Below, piece after piece: positions 25,608 to 33,892 of a stretch of DNA of 50,913 nucleotides. How positions within the stretch are numbered: position 1 is the first letter of the stretch; each line of letters starts with the position of its first letter. The notes beneath the pieces were generated by a model. The model was not told the DNA's origin. It did no database searches and saw nothing but the letters and a program-made list of their open reading frames with translations. The stretch spans positions 1 to 50,913 of the forward strand of contig CAZAEW010000025.1 of the NCBI GenBank assembly GCA_964484065.1. Reading direction: 5' to 3'. This stretch comes from JAEVLT01 sp964484065. GTDB taxonomy: Bacteria; Bacillota; Bacilli; Bacillales; Cytobacillaceae. Both the position numbers and the translations under genes were made by a program.

Positions 25608-27032
25608 TTATTTTTCCTTAAGACCTTCAACTAATTCATCATATTTCGGGCTGTTTAAGAAATTCTCAACGGAGATATGAACAGCCTTCGGCAGTTTTGC
25701 TTTTGCGCGATCTGTCAGGTCTTTATGAGTGACAACAACATCAGCGTCATTTGGCAAATTGTTAATCGCTGTATTGATAACCTCGATTCCAAGACCTGCT
25801 TTTTTCACTTTGTTTCTTAAGATTGAGGCGCCCATTGCGCTTGAGCCCATTCCGGCATCGCAAGCAAAAACAATTTTGTTTACGTGTCCAGCCACAACTG
25901 TCTTTTGTTCCGCTTCAGCTGTTAACATTGAAGAAACACTGCTTTTCTTCCCTTTCATTTCTTCCATTTTTTCCGTAGCAGTTGTCAGGTCTTCCTCTTG
26001 TTGTTTACCTGTTTTTAGAAGCAATGAAGCCACTGCGAAAGAAACGACTGTTGCTACAAATACACCGGCAAGTGTGGCAAAATAACCGCCTTTTGGCGTC
26101 ATAGCAAGCAGAGCGAAAATACTTCCTGGTGATGGTGCTGCTACCAGGCCTGCATGAAGCATTGAAAATGTGAACACACCGCTTACGCCGCCGGCCATTG
26201 CTGCAAGAATAAGAATTGGCTTCATTAAGATATATGGGAAGTAGATTTCATGAATACCGCCAAGGAAATGAATAATCACTGCACCAGGAGCTGTTTGTTT
26301 TGCTGTACCTTTACCAAATATCCAGTAAGCAAGCAAGATACCTAAACCAGGACCAGGGTTAGTTTCCAGCATGAATAGAATTGATTTTCCTGCGTGTGAA
26401 GCTTGTTCAATACCTAACGGACTTAAAATACCATGGTTAATTGCATTGTTAAGGAAAAGAACTTTTGCTGGTTCAATAAATACGTTTGCTAATGGAAGCA
26501 TATGGTGATCAACAATGAATTGAACGCCGGATGCTAATACTTTACTTAATGCCTCAACTACCGGACCGACACCTTTGAATGCTACTAGTGTTAAAGCACC
26601 ACCGATAATACCTGCTGAGAAGTTATTGACAAGCATTTCAAAACCGGACTTTACTTTTCCGTGGATGGCTTGGTCAAATTTTTTGATTAGGAAACCGCCA
26701 AGAGGTCCCATGATCATGGCGCCCAAGAACATTGGAATATCTGTTCCAACGATAACACCCATTGTGGCAACCGCACCAACGACACCGCCGCGGTAATCAT
26801 AGACTATTTTTCCTCCGGTAAAACCAATCAATAATGGCAGAAGATAAGTAATCATCGGTCCTACTAATTTGGCAAGGCTTTCATTTGGAAACCAGCCTGT
26901 TGGTATAAATAAAGCTGTGATAAGTCCCCAAGCAATAATGGCACCGATATTCGGCATAACCATACCGCTTAAATAACTTCCAAAACGCTGTATCTTAACT
27001 TTAACATCTGAATTTTGTTTCGTTTCGTTCAT
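25608..27032 (-). CDS. mtlA: mannitol PTS EIICB component
   Basis: This 474-aa permease takes up and phosphorylates mannitol. The membrane IIC part (about residues 15-340) includes GGIHEIYFPYILMKP, the conserved loop with the substrate-binding Glu. The C-terminal IIB domain has phosphorylated Cys391 in FACDAGMGSSAMG. The EIIA is separate (MtlF), as in Bacillus. AGGAGG lies 8 nt before the ATG. Upstream are a cre-like site and an inverted repeat likely bound by MtlR. Confidence 0.97.
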   Translation of the reverse strand: MNETKQNSDVKVKIQRFGSYLSGMVMPNIGAIIAWGLITALFIPTGWFPNESLAKLVGPMITYLLPLLIGFTGGKIVYDYRGGVVGAVATMGVIVGTDIPMFLGAMIMGPLGGFLIKKFDQAIHGKVKSGFEMLVNNFSAGIIGGALTLVAFKGVGPVVEALSKVLASGVQFIVDHHMLPLANVFIEPAKVLFLNNAINHGILSPLGIEQASHAGKSILFMLETNPGPGLGILLAYWIFGKGTAKQTAPGAVIIHFLGGIHEIYFPYILMKPILILAAMAGGVSGVFTFSMLHAGLVAAPSPGSIFALLAMTPKGGYFATLAGVFVATVVSFAVASLLLKTGKQQEEDLTTATEKMEEMKGKKSSVSSMLTAEAEQKTVVAGHVNKIVFACDAGMGSSAMGASILRNKVKKAGLGIEVINTAINNLPNDADVVVTHKDLTDRAKAKLPKAVHISVENFLNSPKYDELVEGLKEK

Positions 27033-27076
27033 TATTTTATCCTCCTGTAATTTCTATCTATCTTACATTTTTAATA

Positions 27077-27090
27077 TTAAAGCGTTTACA
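27077..27090. promoter_or_regulatory. cre-like site in mtlA leader
   Basis: On the minus strand TGTAAACGCTTTAA matches the cre consensus except at position 13. It lies 45 bases before the mtlA start and suggests carbon catabolite repression by CcpA. Confidence 0.6.
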
Positions 27091-27120
27091 CCCCTGTTTC
27101 AATTTATACAAAAATGCATT

Positions 27121-27142
27121 TTGTCATCTGAATTGTTGACAG
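27121..27142. promoter_or_regulatory. inverted repeat upstream of mtlA (possible MtlR site)
   Basis: TTGTCA-N9-TTGACAG contains inverted TGTCA / TGACA halves. It resembles the spaced TTGNCA half-sites described for B. subtilis MtlR only loosely. No exact -35/-10 pair could be fixed here. Confidence 0.35.
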
Positions 27143-27242
27143 GATTAAACTGAAGAAAACGCTTTAAAGCCTTTGCCATAAAGCTTTTTTTAACAAAACT
27201 CAATAATTGGCCAGCCTCTATTGCTAAGACAGAGGCGTAACC

Positions 27243-27286
27243 AAAAAAGAACCAACGCACGGCCTTAAGGCACATTGGTTGGTTCA
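27243..27286 (-). terminator. terminator of the Ktr RCK gene
   Basis: On the minus strand a long imperfect stem begins GAACCAA and ends TTGGTTC around a GGCC core, followed by TTTTTTGG. Confidence 0.75.
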
Positions 27287-27397
27287 CTGAAAATGATGCT
27301 GCTATAATGACTCTAATTTCAAACTCAAAAATGCGATTGAAAACTTGGTTGGGATAAATTGTTTTCATTGCGCACCTGCTTACTATTACTTCCTCTA

Positions 27398-28063
27398 TTA
27401 ATAATCCTTTTCAACTTTTGCTCCAAACTTTTTTAAATACTTCTTCTCCCCGATCACAACCAGAATATCGTCCTCTTTAATCGTATCATTTGGCATTGGG
27501 GAAATATTCAATCTACCCCCGCTGTTAATGGCAATGACGGTCACCTGATACTTTGCGCGTATATTCAATTCACGAAGACTTTTTCCAATCATAAAAGGCG
27601 ATGCAACAATTTCTTCTATATTATATTCTTCAGACAGTTCAATAAAATCAAGGATATTGGGAATTAACAGATTCTTGGCAATCCGCATCCCCGTCTCACG
27701 TTCAGGGAAAACGACCTTGTCCGCTCCCACTTTTTTCAGAACCTTTGCATGAATATCCGTTACCGCTTTGGCGACTACCTGCTTAATCCCGATATCTTTC
27801 AGCATGACAACGGTCAAAATACTTGCTTGAATATCGTCTCCAATCGCGACGACCACGACATCCATATTTCTTATCCCCAATGCTGCCATTACCTTCTCAT
27901 CCGTTGTATCCGCTACGACCGCATGAGTGACGATATTGACAACTTCCTGAATCCTCTTTTCATTCTTGTCGATGGCCAGCACTTCTGCTCCCTCATTAAA
28001 TAGCTCCGTTGCGAGGCTTGAACCAAAGCGCCCCATCCCGATTACTGCAAATTGTTTCGTCAT
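27398..28063 (-). CDS. Ktr potassium channel RCK subunit (KtrA/KtrC type)
   Basis: This cytosolic 221-aa regulatory ring subunit has an RCK_N domain with the nucleotide-binding GMGRFGSSLATEL at 9-21 and the Asp36 that caps the ribose (VLAIDKN), then an RCK_C domain (about 140-221), the site where c-di-AMP binds in relatives. The length equals KtrC. ATG at 28063 has AGGGAG 8 nt upstream. It follows the membrane subunit gene by 57 bp, so the two form one K+ uptake unit. Confidence 0.93.
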   Translation of the reverse strand: MTKQFAVIGMGRFGSSLATELFNEGAEVLAIDKNEKRIQEVVNIVTHAVVADTTDEKVMAALGIRNMDVVVVAIGDDIQASILTVVMLKDIGIKQVVAKAVTDIHAKVLKKVGADKVVFPERETGMRIAKNLLIPNILDFIELSEEYNIEEIVASPFMIGKSLRELNIRAKYQVTVIAINSGGRLNISPMPNDTIKEDDILVVIGEKKYLKKFGAKVEKDY

Positions 28064-28120
28064 TGCCTTATCTCCCTCATCAATCAATATTAATTTGTAC
28101 CAAGCTATGGCTGATGCTAT

Positions 28121-29470
28121 TTAACCAATCATTATTTTCTCTTCCGCATATTTGATTTTGGCTTCCTGCTGTTTCGATAAGAGTGCATACGCCATCGTCA
28201 GCGGCCCAAGTCTGCCGATAAACATCATAATCGTGATTAAAACTCTTCCTGCCGGAGTTAAGTGACCCGTAAAGTCTGCCGTCAAACCCACAGTACCGAA
28301 AGCAGAAATGGTTTCAAACAGAAGCGACTTCATATCCGCATCCTCCGTATAGGTAAGCAAAAAGAAAATGACAAAGATAAAAATTACTGCAGTAACCGTG
28401 ATGGACAATGCCTTGTTTACCAAGCCCCAAGGAAGTCTCCTTTTAAAAGCATTCACTTCCTGCCGATTCGTCACGACCGACCAAAATGCCAGAAGGATGA
28501 TGAAAAAAGTAGTTACTTTGATGCCCCCGCCGGTTGAGCCGGAAGAAGCCCCAATAAACATCAGAACCATCATAAAAACTTGGGAGGACAGAGTCATTTT
28601 TCCAATATCAATTGTATTGAAGCCGGCCGTACGGGGATCAACCCCCTGGAAGTATGCAGCCCATAATTTCTCTCCTAAATCCAGTTTTCCAAACGTTGCG
28701 GGATTATGATATTCGGAAGCAAAAATAATCAAAAACCCAGCGATATTCAGGATAAGGGTCATCATCAATGCCACTTTTGAATGGAGGGAAAGCCGCCGCA
28801 GCGATTTTTTTCGCCAAATATCCAAAATAACGGTAAATCCAAGCCCGCCTGTAATAAACAATAAAGTAATCGCTAAATTGACCGTCGGGTCGCCGACCCA
28901 TTTGCTAAGGTTATCCGGCTCGAGTCCAAAACCGGCATTGTTAAACGCGGAAATGGAATGAAAAATTCCATAGTAAATGGCTTTACCCCACGACATCTCG
29001 ACGGACCAGCGTACTGCTAAAACAACCGCGCCAAGGAATTCGACCAATAAGGAAATTCCAATGATTTGCAAAACCAGTTTTACAACCCCAGACAGGGTAA
29101 ATATATTTAACGAGTCTTGCAGAAGCAGTCTCTCTTTTAAACCAATTTTCTTTCCAAGAATGATGAACATAAACATTCCAATGGTCATAAAACCCCAGCC
29201 GCCAACCTGAATTAAGAACAGAAGGACAAATTGTCCAAATAATGTAAATGTCGATCCCGGATCAACGACGGTCAGTCCTGTTACACACACTGCCGAAGTT
29301 GCCTCAAATAGGGCATCAATAAAGGTAAGACCCCCTTCGGCTTCTTTTGTCGAAATCGGCAGCATTAAAAGGAGAGTGCCTAATAATATTAAACTGGCAA
29401 ATCCTATCACAAGAATTTGCGCGGGATGTAATTGAATGATTTTACTCCTTTTTTTTAAAACGTCCACCAA
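28121..29470 (-). CDS. Ktr potassium channel membrane subunit (KtrB/KtrD type)
   Basis: This 449-aa protein is a four-fold M1-P-M2 channel of the TrkH/KtrB family. The four selectivity-filter loops are visible: SAVCVTGLT, SAFNNAGFG, GASSGSTGGGIK (with the intramembrane gate region) and SAFGTVGLT, each with its central Gly. The start is TTG at 29470 (GGAGG 7 nt upstream) or GTG at 29467. No c-di-AMP riboswitch core is recognisable in the 230-base upstream gap, which holds a short mosaic ORF instead. Confidence 0.94.
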   Translation of the reverse strand: MVDVLKKRSKIIQLHPAQILVIGFASLILLGTLLLMLPISTKEAEGGLTFIDALFEATSAVCVTGLTVVDPGSTFTLFGQFVLLFLIQVGGWGFMTIGMFMFIILGKKIGLKERLLLQDSLNIFTLSGVVKLVLQIIGISLLVEFLGAVVLAVRWSVEMSWGKAIYYGIFHSISAFNNAGFGLEPDNLSKWVGDPTVNLAITLLFITGGLGFTVILDIWRKKSLRRLSLHSKVALMMTLILNIAGFLIIFASEYHNPATFGKLDLGEKLWAAYFQGVDPRTAGFNTIDIGKMTLSSQVFMMVLMFIGASSGSTGGGIKVTTFFIILLAFWSVVTNRQEVNAFKRRLPWGLVNKALSITVTAVIFIFVIFFLLTYTEDADMKSLLFETISAFGTVGLTADFTGHLTPAGRVLITIMMFIGRLGPLTMAYALLSKQQEAKIKYAEEKIMIG

Positions 29471-29584
29471 ATGTCTCCCTCCAATAAAAGGTCATGCAGA
29501 AGGGATCCGCAAATGCCTATCCGCTGCTGTCTTTTTCTTTCCATTTTATCTTAATGGCGGCCAGGAACAAATGAAATTTGTGCA

Positions 29585-29689
29585 TCACTGGGCCGTCCAT
29601 AAATGCACATGTGTAAATTCCACCTCATAAATATCTATTAAAATGCCTTTTGGAGAAACATCTGAATTTTGCTGATTGGTTTTGTACAT
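29585..29689 (-). pseudogene. 34-codon mosaic ORF or gene remnant
   Basis: The leader and first codons match mtlA: GATAAAATAATG and CAAAATTCAGATGTT occur in both at nearly the same spacing, giving MYKTNQQNSDV against MNETKQNSDV. The end encodes THVHLWTA, the exact motif of NadD in this window, with 19 of 20 matching bases. It has only a weak ribosome site. It may be a recombination remnant or chance similarity. Confidence 0.35.
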
Positions 29690-29704
29690 TATTTTATCTT
29701 CTAT

Positions 29705-31456
29705 TTATTGCTTGATATAGACTTCGGTCCATCCTCTGACACTATTAATCAGCCAGATTTTTGATGATTGCTCGAGATCCTTTTTCCTCAGAATACGTTC
29801 TGTTATTTTTCCAGTCTCCATTAATTCTTCACGTAAAGTTCCCGCCAATAAACCGCATTCAACTGGAGGTGTATACATGCAGCTATCTATCTCAATGACG
29901 AGATTTCCGATCGTAAACTCCGTTAACTCTCCATCTTCATTCCATAATAAAACATCAAATATCTCTTCAGCCTTTGAAAAAGGCTCCTCATAAACTTTCC
30001 GATTGGTTGTTTTATGATAAAGAAAAGGATTTTGCCTTGAAACAGGTGTTTTTGCAAGACTAACTGGGAGTGCCTCTGTAAAAGGTAAAAGAGGACTGCC
30101 TTCAATGAGAGCCTCACCTTGTTTACTGACAGTAACCCGGACCTTTTCAGTACAGTTCGGATGATTTTGCGCATAATCATTTAATGTTTCACGTAATTTT
30201 TTCTCAGAGAGGGTAAACCCAAAATAAACAGCTGAACGCTTGAGCCGATGCAAGTGCCGCTCAAGTAAATCATAGGCTCCCTTTTCCAAACGCAGACTTT
30301 CTAACAAGCAAAACTCGGGAATTTCAGATGTCAGCAGCTTTGCTTTCGCCAGCGCTTCCTGATATTCATCACCCATTTCAGAATCCCAGGTTATTCCCCC
30401 GCCAACACCATATTCTGCCTGTCCGCTTTCTGGATCGATAACAACTGTACGAATCGGCACATTAAAAACCGCTTCATTCTCAGGAGTAATATAGCCAATT
30501 GCCCCGCAATAAACTTCCCGAGGTGAATCTTCTAATGAAGTGATGATTTTCATGGTACTGATTTTAGGTGCTCCTGTTACCGATCCACATGGAAAGAGGG
30601 CAGTAAACACATCAAGTAACGTGGTTTCCGGCTGCGTTTTTGCTGTAACGGTGGAGGTCATTTGCCAAACAGTGGGATATTGTTCAATTTCATAAAGTTT
30701 TTCTGCTTGTACAGAACCTTGAACAGCAATACTGCCCAGATCATTTCGCAATAAATCAACAATCATCACATTTTCGGCCCGGTTTTTTTCCGAATGATAA
30801 AGCCACTGGGCATTTCTTTGATCGTTCTCAAGAGTGGTTCCCCGTTTGCATGTGCCCTTCATGGGACGCGTGGTGATTTCGTCATCCTTCCAATGAAAAA
30901 ATAACTCGGGGGATGCTGATAAAATGCGATATTTGCCAGTATTCAAATAGGCACAGTAGTTTGAATCCTGAGCACTGGCAAGCTGGCGGTAAAAAGCAAA
31001 GTCAGCCCCTTTAAAATCAGAATGAAGTCTGATCGTATAATTTACTTGATAGGTATCCCCGTTTTCAATAGCTTTTTTGATCGATAATATATCTGACTGA
31101 TATTTTTGAATCGTTGTATCCGGATGCCAATCTCCAACCTGATACTCCTTACTTTCTGTCCGCCTCTGAACTTTAACAGGCTTCTGAAAAATCCCAAACC
31201 ATAAAAGCGGCATTTTTGATTCTGTATGTACTGAAAAAGCAGGTTCAAACGCAGGAGCAGCTTCATATGAGATGTAGCCGGCTGCGTAATATCCCGACCG
31301 AGTTAATTCCTGAATTCTTTCAATCCCAGCTTTGACTTCATTTAAAGAATCCGCTTGAATGATTTCAATCGGGTCTTCAAAGAAAAGGGGAATACGGTTT
31401 CCTTGTCTGTCGGCAAATTCGAACAGTAACATATATGGATTATCCTGATTTCTCAC
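29705..31456 (-). CDS. pabB: aminodeoxychorismate synthase component I fused to 4-amino-4-deoxychorismate lyase
   Basis: This 583-aa fusion covers two steps to p-aminobenzoate for folate. The N-terminal PabB part (to about residue 370) is a chorismate-using enzyme with RPMKGTCKRG, NRAENVMIVDLLRND, GSVTGAPK and EYGVGGGITWDSE. The C-terminal PabC part (about 385-583) is a PLP aminotransferase-fold IV domain with the probable PLP-Lys in YHKTTNRK and GLLAGTLREEL near the end. The GTG start at 31456 has GGAAGG 8 nt upstream. The glutaminase subunit (PabA) is not encoded nearby. Confidence 0.94.
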   Translation of the reverse strand: MRNQDNPYMLLFEFADRQGNRIPLFFEDPIEIIQADSLNEVKAGIERIQELTRSGYYAAGYISYEAAPAFEPAFSVHTESKMPLLWFGIFQKPVKVQRRTESKEYQVGDWHPDTTIQKYQSDILSIKKAIENGDTYQVNYTIRLHSDFKGADFAFYRQLASAQDSNYCAYLNTGKYRILSASPELFFHWKDDEITTRPMKGTCKRGTTLENDQRNAQWLYHSEKNRAENVMIVDLLRNDLGSIAVQGSVQAEKLYEIEQYPTVWQMTSTVTAKTQPETTLLDVFTALFPCGSVTGAPKISTMKIITSLEDSPREVYCGAIGYITPENEAVFNVPIRTVVIDPESGQAEYGVGGGITWDSEMGDEYQEALAKAKLLTSEIPEFCLLESLRLEKGAYDLLERHLHRLKRSAVYFGFTLSEKKLRETLNDYAQNHPNCTEKVRVTVSKQGEALIEGSPLLPFTEALPVSLAKTPVSRQNPFLYHKTTNRKVYEEPFSKAEEIFDVLLWNEDGELTEFTIGNLVIEIDSCMYTPPVECGLLAGTLREELMETGKITERILRKKDLEQSSKIWLINSVRGWTEVYIKQ

Positions 31457-31563
31457 TTGTCAAACCTTCCTAACCTTTTTGCCTTCCAATTCTATTTCTT
31501 TTTAAGTTTAGCGTATAATTAAGAAAATCTTCAAAGTTTTTTTACCCTTGACTCTCAGGATTC

Positions 31564-31579
31564 AATCAAACGTTTGATT
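31564..31579. repeat. 16-bp perfect palindrome, copy 2
   Basis: AATCAAACGTTTGATT lies directly after a terminator, as copy 1 does at 21597-21612, and 108 bases upstream of the pabB start. Confidence 0.7.
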
Positions 31580-31621
31580 AAAAAAGACCGAAGGAGAACG
31601 GGAAATTTCCATCCTCCTTCG
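31579..31621 (-). terminator. terminator of the coiled-coil DUF2325-like gene
   Basis: CGAAGGAG / CTCCTTCG with a 17-nt loop is followed on the minus strand by GTCTTTTTT. Confidence 0.75.
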
Positions 31622-31641
31622 ATCTCATTGGGCTGCGAGGA

Positions 31642-33210
31642 TTATCCCTTCAGCCAGTGATAGATTTCTAAGACTGTTTTTTCTATATTATTTTGCCCGC
31701 TTAAAAAAATGAGCGGGACTTCGCTTTTACTTAATTCCTTCATTATTTTTTTGTAAAAGGCATGGGTAAATACTGAAATATTGATAAAGACGGCATCCGC
31801 CCGCTGGGTCTTTGAGATATCACGATTCTTCTCGTCCGCATCCAAAAATTCAACCGACGGCAGCAGTTCTTTTAATTTTTTCTGCCAATTCGGATGCCCG
31901 CCGAAAACCATCATTTTTTTTCCCTGAATGAACGCAAGTATCGTTTCCAACTCCGGAGTTTTTTCCTCAAGGCCGTCGGACTGTTCTTCCCGGTAAACAT
32001 AATTTCTTAGTGCATGTACTTCCTTTGTATAATCCTCCATATTCTCAATTTGCTTCTCGAGCTGGCGGATTTTCGCCTGCGCCTGGCGAAGCTCCTCAGT
32101 AACCCCGGAAATTTCATTTTGCTGCTGTTTGCTGGTGCGCTGCCATTCCGATTGCTTCCGCGATAAGTTTTCTTCCTGGTCAAGAATTCTTGATTCCTTA
32201 GCCATCATTTCCAGATAATAATCCTGCTTCGATTGATCCAAATAGAGTTGTTTTGTTTCTTTATATAAATAACTTAGGCATTTAATATAGATGATCCCGA
32301 TAATAAATAAGCTTTGTTCCTCTATTGTCATCCGATTATTTTTTTTCGCGTATAGGAGTTCCAAAAAAACCATATCCAAATCGTTTTTCGTAAATGGCAC
32401 ATGTTCGGCCGCATCCTGCTCATGAATTTTCAAAGCCTTTAACCAGCCGCCTAAAGCCCCGATGTATTTCACAGGAGATTCTTGAAATACCTGTTGCTGG
32501 GCCATTTCCGCATCACAAAAAGGGTTCGAATCATAAATTTTTTTCAAATTGGCTGCAATCAGATACTCCAGAAAGGCCTCCAACGAATCAAAAGAGGGAT
32601 TCTTGGAAATGTTGTACTCCTCATAAAGTTCATTGATTTCTACGCGATAATCCTCAAAATTCTGGCTTGAAAAATTGGCCTCTTCCAAGTGCGTTTCTGC
32701 CAAGGCGGAGTGCAGGAGCGTTTGAAAGGACTGCCAGGCGACTCTCTCGGTGTCAATCGGTTTGTTTTCGCGCACACATAAATACCAAAGGACAATATTT
32801 TGATAATAAAGATCAATTTCCTTCACGATTTTGCCCTTCTGCCGTTTGGCAAAAGTACGAATAAAATGTTCAAAATCAATGTATGGATGCTGCTGTAAAT
32901 ATTGATACACAAATTTATAGCCTTTTTTAATCAGTTGATCAAGCGGAGAAAATTGGCTGTTTTGATAGCACCATTCCAAAATGCCGGCAACTTTCCGGAT
33001 CTTTTCTTCACTTCTCGTGGAATACATCGCGAACAAAGGACTTCCATTATAAATACTTTGCTGATACGCCTCATAATAGGCCCATTCATTCTTTTGATAG
33101 CAGGCATCAATGCTGGAATGCAAATAGGAATTGCCCGCCAAAGCAATAATTAAAAACTGGCGTACGTCTATATTTGGCGTTGGCTGCATGGGATCCATCG
33201 GTGACGGCAT
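31642..33210 (-). CDS. coiled-coil protein with DUF2325-like C-terminus
   Basis: This is an unrecognised 522-aa cytosolic protein. Residues 1-300 are helical and aromatic-rich, with no signal peptide. About residues 325-400 form a Gln/Glu/Lys-rich coiled coil (EELRQAQAKIRQLEKQIENM). The last 95 residues, starting MMVFGGHPNWQKKLKELLP and continuing DAVFINISVFTHAFYKKIMK and VPLIFLSGQN, resemble the small Rossmann-like DUF2325 domain. The biochemical role is unknown. The start is supported by AGGAG 10 nt upstream. It is transcribed alone, with its own terminator. Confidence 0.82.
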   Translation of the reverse strand: MPSPMDPMQPTPNIDVRQFLIIALAGNSYLHSSIDACYQKNEWAYYEAYQQSIYNGSPLFAMYSTRSEEKIRKVAGILEWCYQNSQFSPLDQLIKKGYKFVYQYLQQHPYIDFEHFIRTFAKRQKGKIVKEIDLYYQNIVLWYLCVRENKPIDTERVAWQSFQTLLHSALAETHLEEANFSSQNFEDYRVEINELYEEYNISKNPSFDSLEAFLEYLIAANLKKIYDSNPFCDAEMAQQQVFQESPVKYIGALGGWLKALKIHEQDAAEHVPFTKNDLDMVFLELLYAKKNNRMTIEEQSLFIIGIIYIKCLSYLYKETKQLYLDQSKQDYYLEMMAKESRILDQEENLSRKQSEWQRTSKQQQNEISGVTEELRQAQAKIRQLEKQIENMEDYTKEVHALRNYVYREEQSDGLEEKTPELETILAFIQGKKMMVFGGHPNWQKKLKELLPSVEFLDADEKNRDISKTQRADAVFINISVFTHAFYKKIMKELSKSEVPLIFLSGQNNIEKTVLEIYHWLKG

Positions 33211-33294
33211 GATTTGTTCTCTCCTATACCGCTGTTATTTCTGCTGAAATGTTTGTTTCTCTAAGCCTACACCAACTGCTTGCAAAAAGCTGTA

Positions 33295-33522
33295 TCATTT
33301 CATACTGGAGTCTGTTTGGCTGCCAAAGCCGGCTCCAAATTTAATGGAATGGAGCCGTCCATCTGTAGCCCAGTTTTCCCGATCGTATTCTTCAAACAAA
33401 ACGGTTACCCATTCCGCTTTTACATTTAAAGTTTTTACAGCTTCTTTTGTTACAGCTTCAACAAATCGCTGTTTTTGCTCACTTGTTCGTCCTTTAGCTA
33501 ATTTAACCGTAATAATCGGCAT
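33295..33522 (-). CDS. 4-oxalocrotonate tautomerase family protein
   Basis: This 75-aa member of the tautomerase superfamily would expose Pro1 as catalytic base after Met removal (MPIITVKLAKGRTSEQK). Arg12 in KGRTSEQ matches a usual substrate-binding position. It is slightly longer than the typical 62 aa because of a SQTDSSMK tail. The ATG at 33522 has GGGGG about 5 nt upstream. The A of this ATG is also the last base of a TAA (33524-33522) in the frame that, further upstream, still encodes a phosphatase C-terminus. The two genes were therefore probably once overlapping. Confidence 0.88.
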   Translation of the reverse strand: MPIITVKLAKGRTSEQKQRFVEAVTKEAVKTLNVKAEWVTVLFEEYDRENWATDGRLHSIKFGAGFGSQTDSSMK

Positions 33523-33560
33523 TATCTCTCCCCCTTTTGTTGAATGAAAAATGAGTATGT

Positions 33561-33579
33561 AGTGCAGCTCCAATGTTTT
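33561..33579. repeat. flanking direct repeat of array 2, copy 1
   Basis: AGTGCAGCTCCAATGTTTT matches 18 of 19 bases of 33914-33932. On the minus strand it encodes KHWSCT, the same peptide as the phosphatase C-terminus. Confidence 0.85.
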
Positions 33580-33603
33580 TCATCCTCATTTCTCTTCCCT
33601 TAC

Positions 33604-33892
33604 TGCCATGTATAAACCCCTGCGTTACCCTGAAGGCTCTTTTCTCTTCCTTTTAGTCACGTATAAGCTTCTTACGTTACCCTCGTCCCTCTTTTTCCTT
33701 CCTTTCGGTCACGTATAAGCTTCTTACGTTACCCTCGGTCCCTCTTTTTCCTTCCTTTCGGTCACGTATAAGCCTCTTACGTTACCCTCGTCCCTCTTTT
33801 TCCTTCCTTTCGGTCACGTATAAGCCTCTTACGTTACCCTCGGTCCCTCTTTTTCCTTCCTTTCGGTCACGTATAAGCCTCTTACGTTACCT
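33604..33892. repeat. tandem array 2: alternating 52/53-bp palindrome units
   Basis: Palindromes begin at 33604 (degenerate), 33656, 33708, 33761, 33813 and 33866, so spacing alternates 52, 52, 53, 52, 53. The intact units read GTCACGTATAAG, CCT or TTC centre, CTTACGTTAC, and the linker is nearly pure pyrimidine on the plus strand (CCCTCTTTTTCCTTCCTTTC). The last unit supplies the stop codon of the histidine phosphatase. It fills the gene-free stretch from 33523 to 33886. Confidence 0.95.

Noticed and set aside
27155..27168. Second cre-like site upstream of mtlA (AGAAAACGCTTTAA)
   Set aside because: It misses conserved positions at both ends of the consensus and is distant from the mtlA start.
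27099..27368. 89-aa minus-strand ORF between mtlA and the Ktr gene
   Set aside because: It overlaps a strong terminator hairpin and likely mtlA control sites, has no good ribosome site, and encodes an unlikely peptide.
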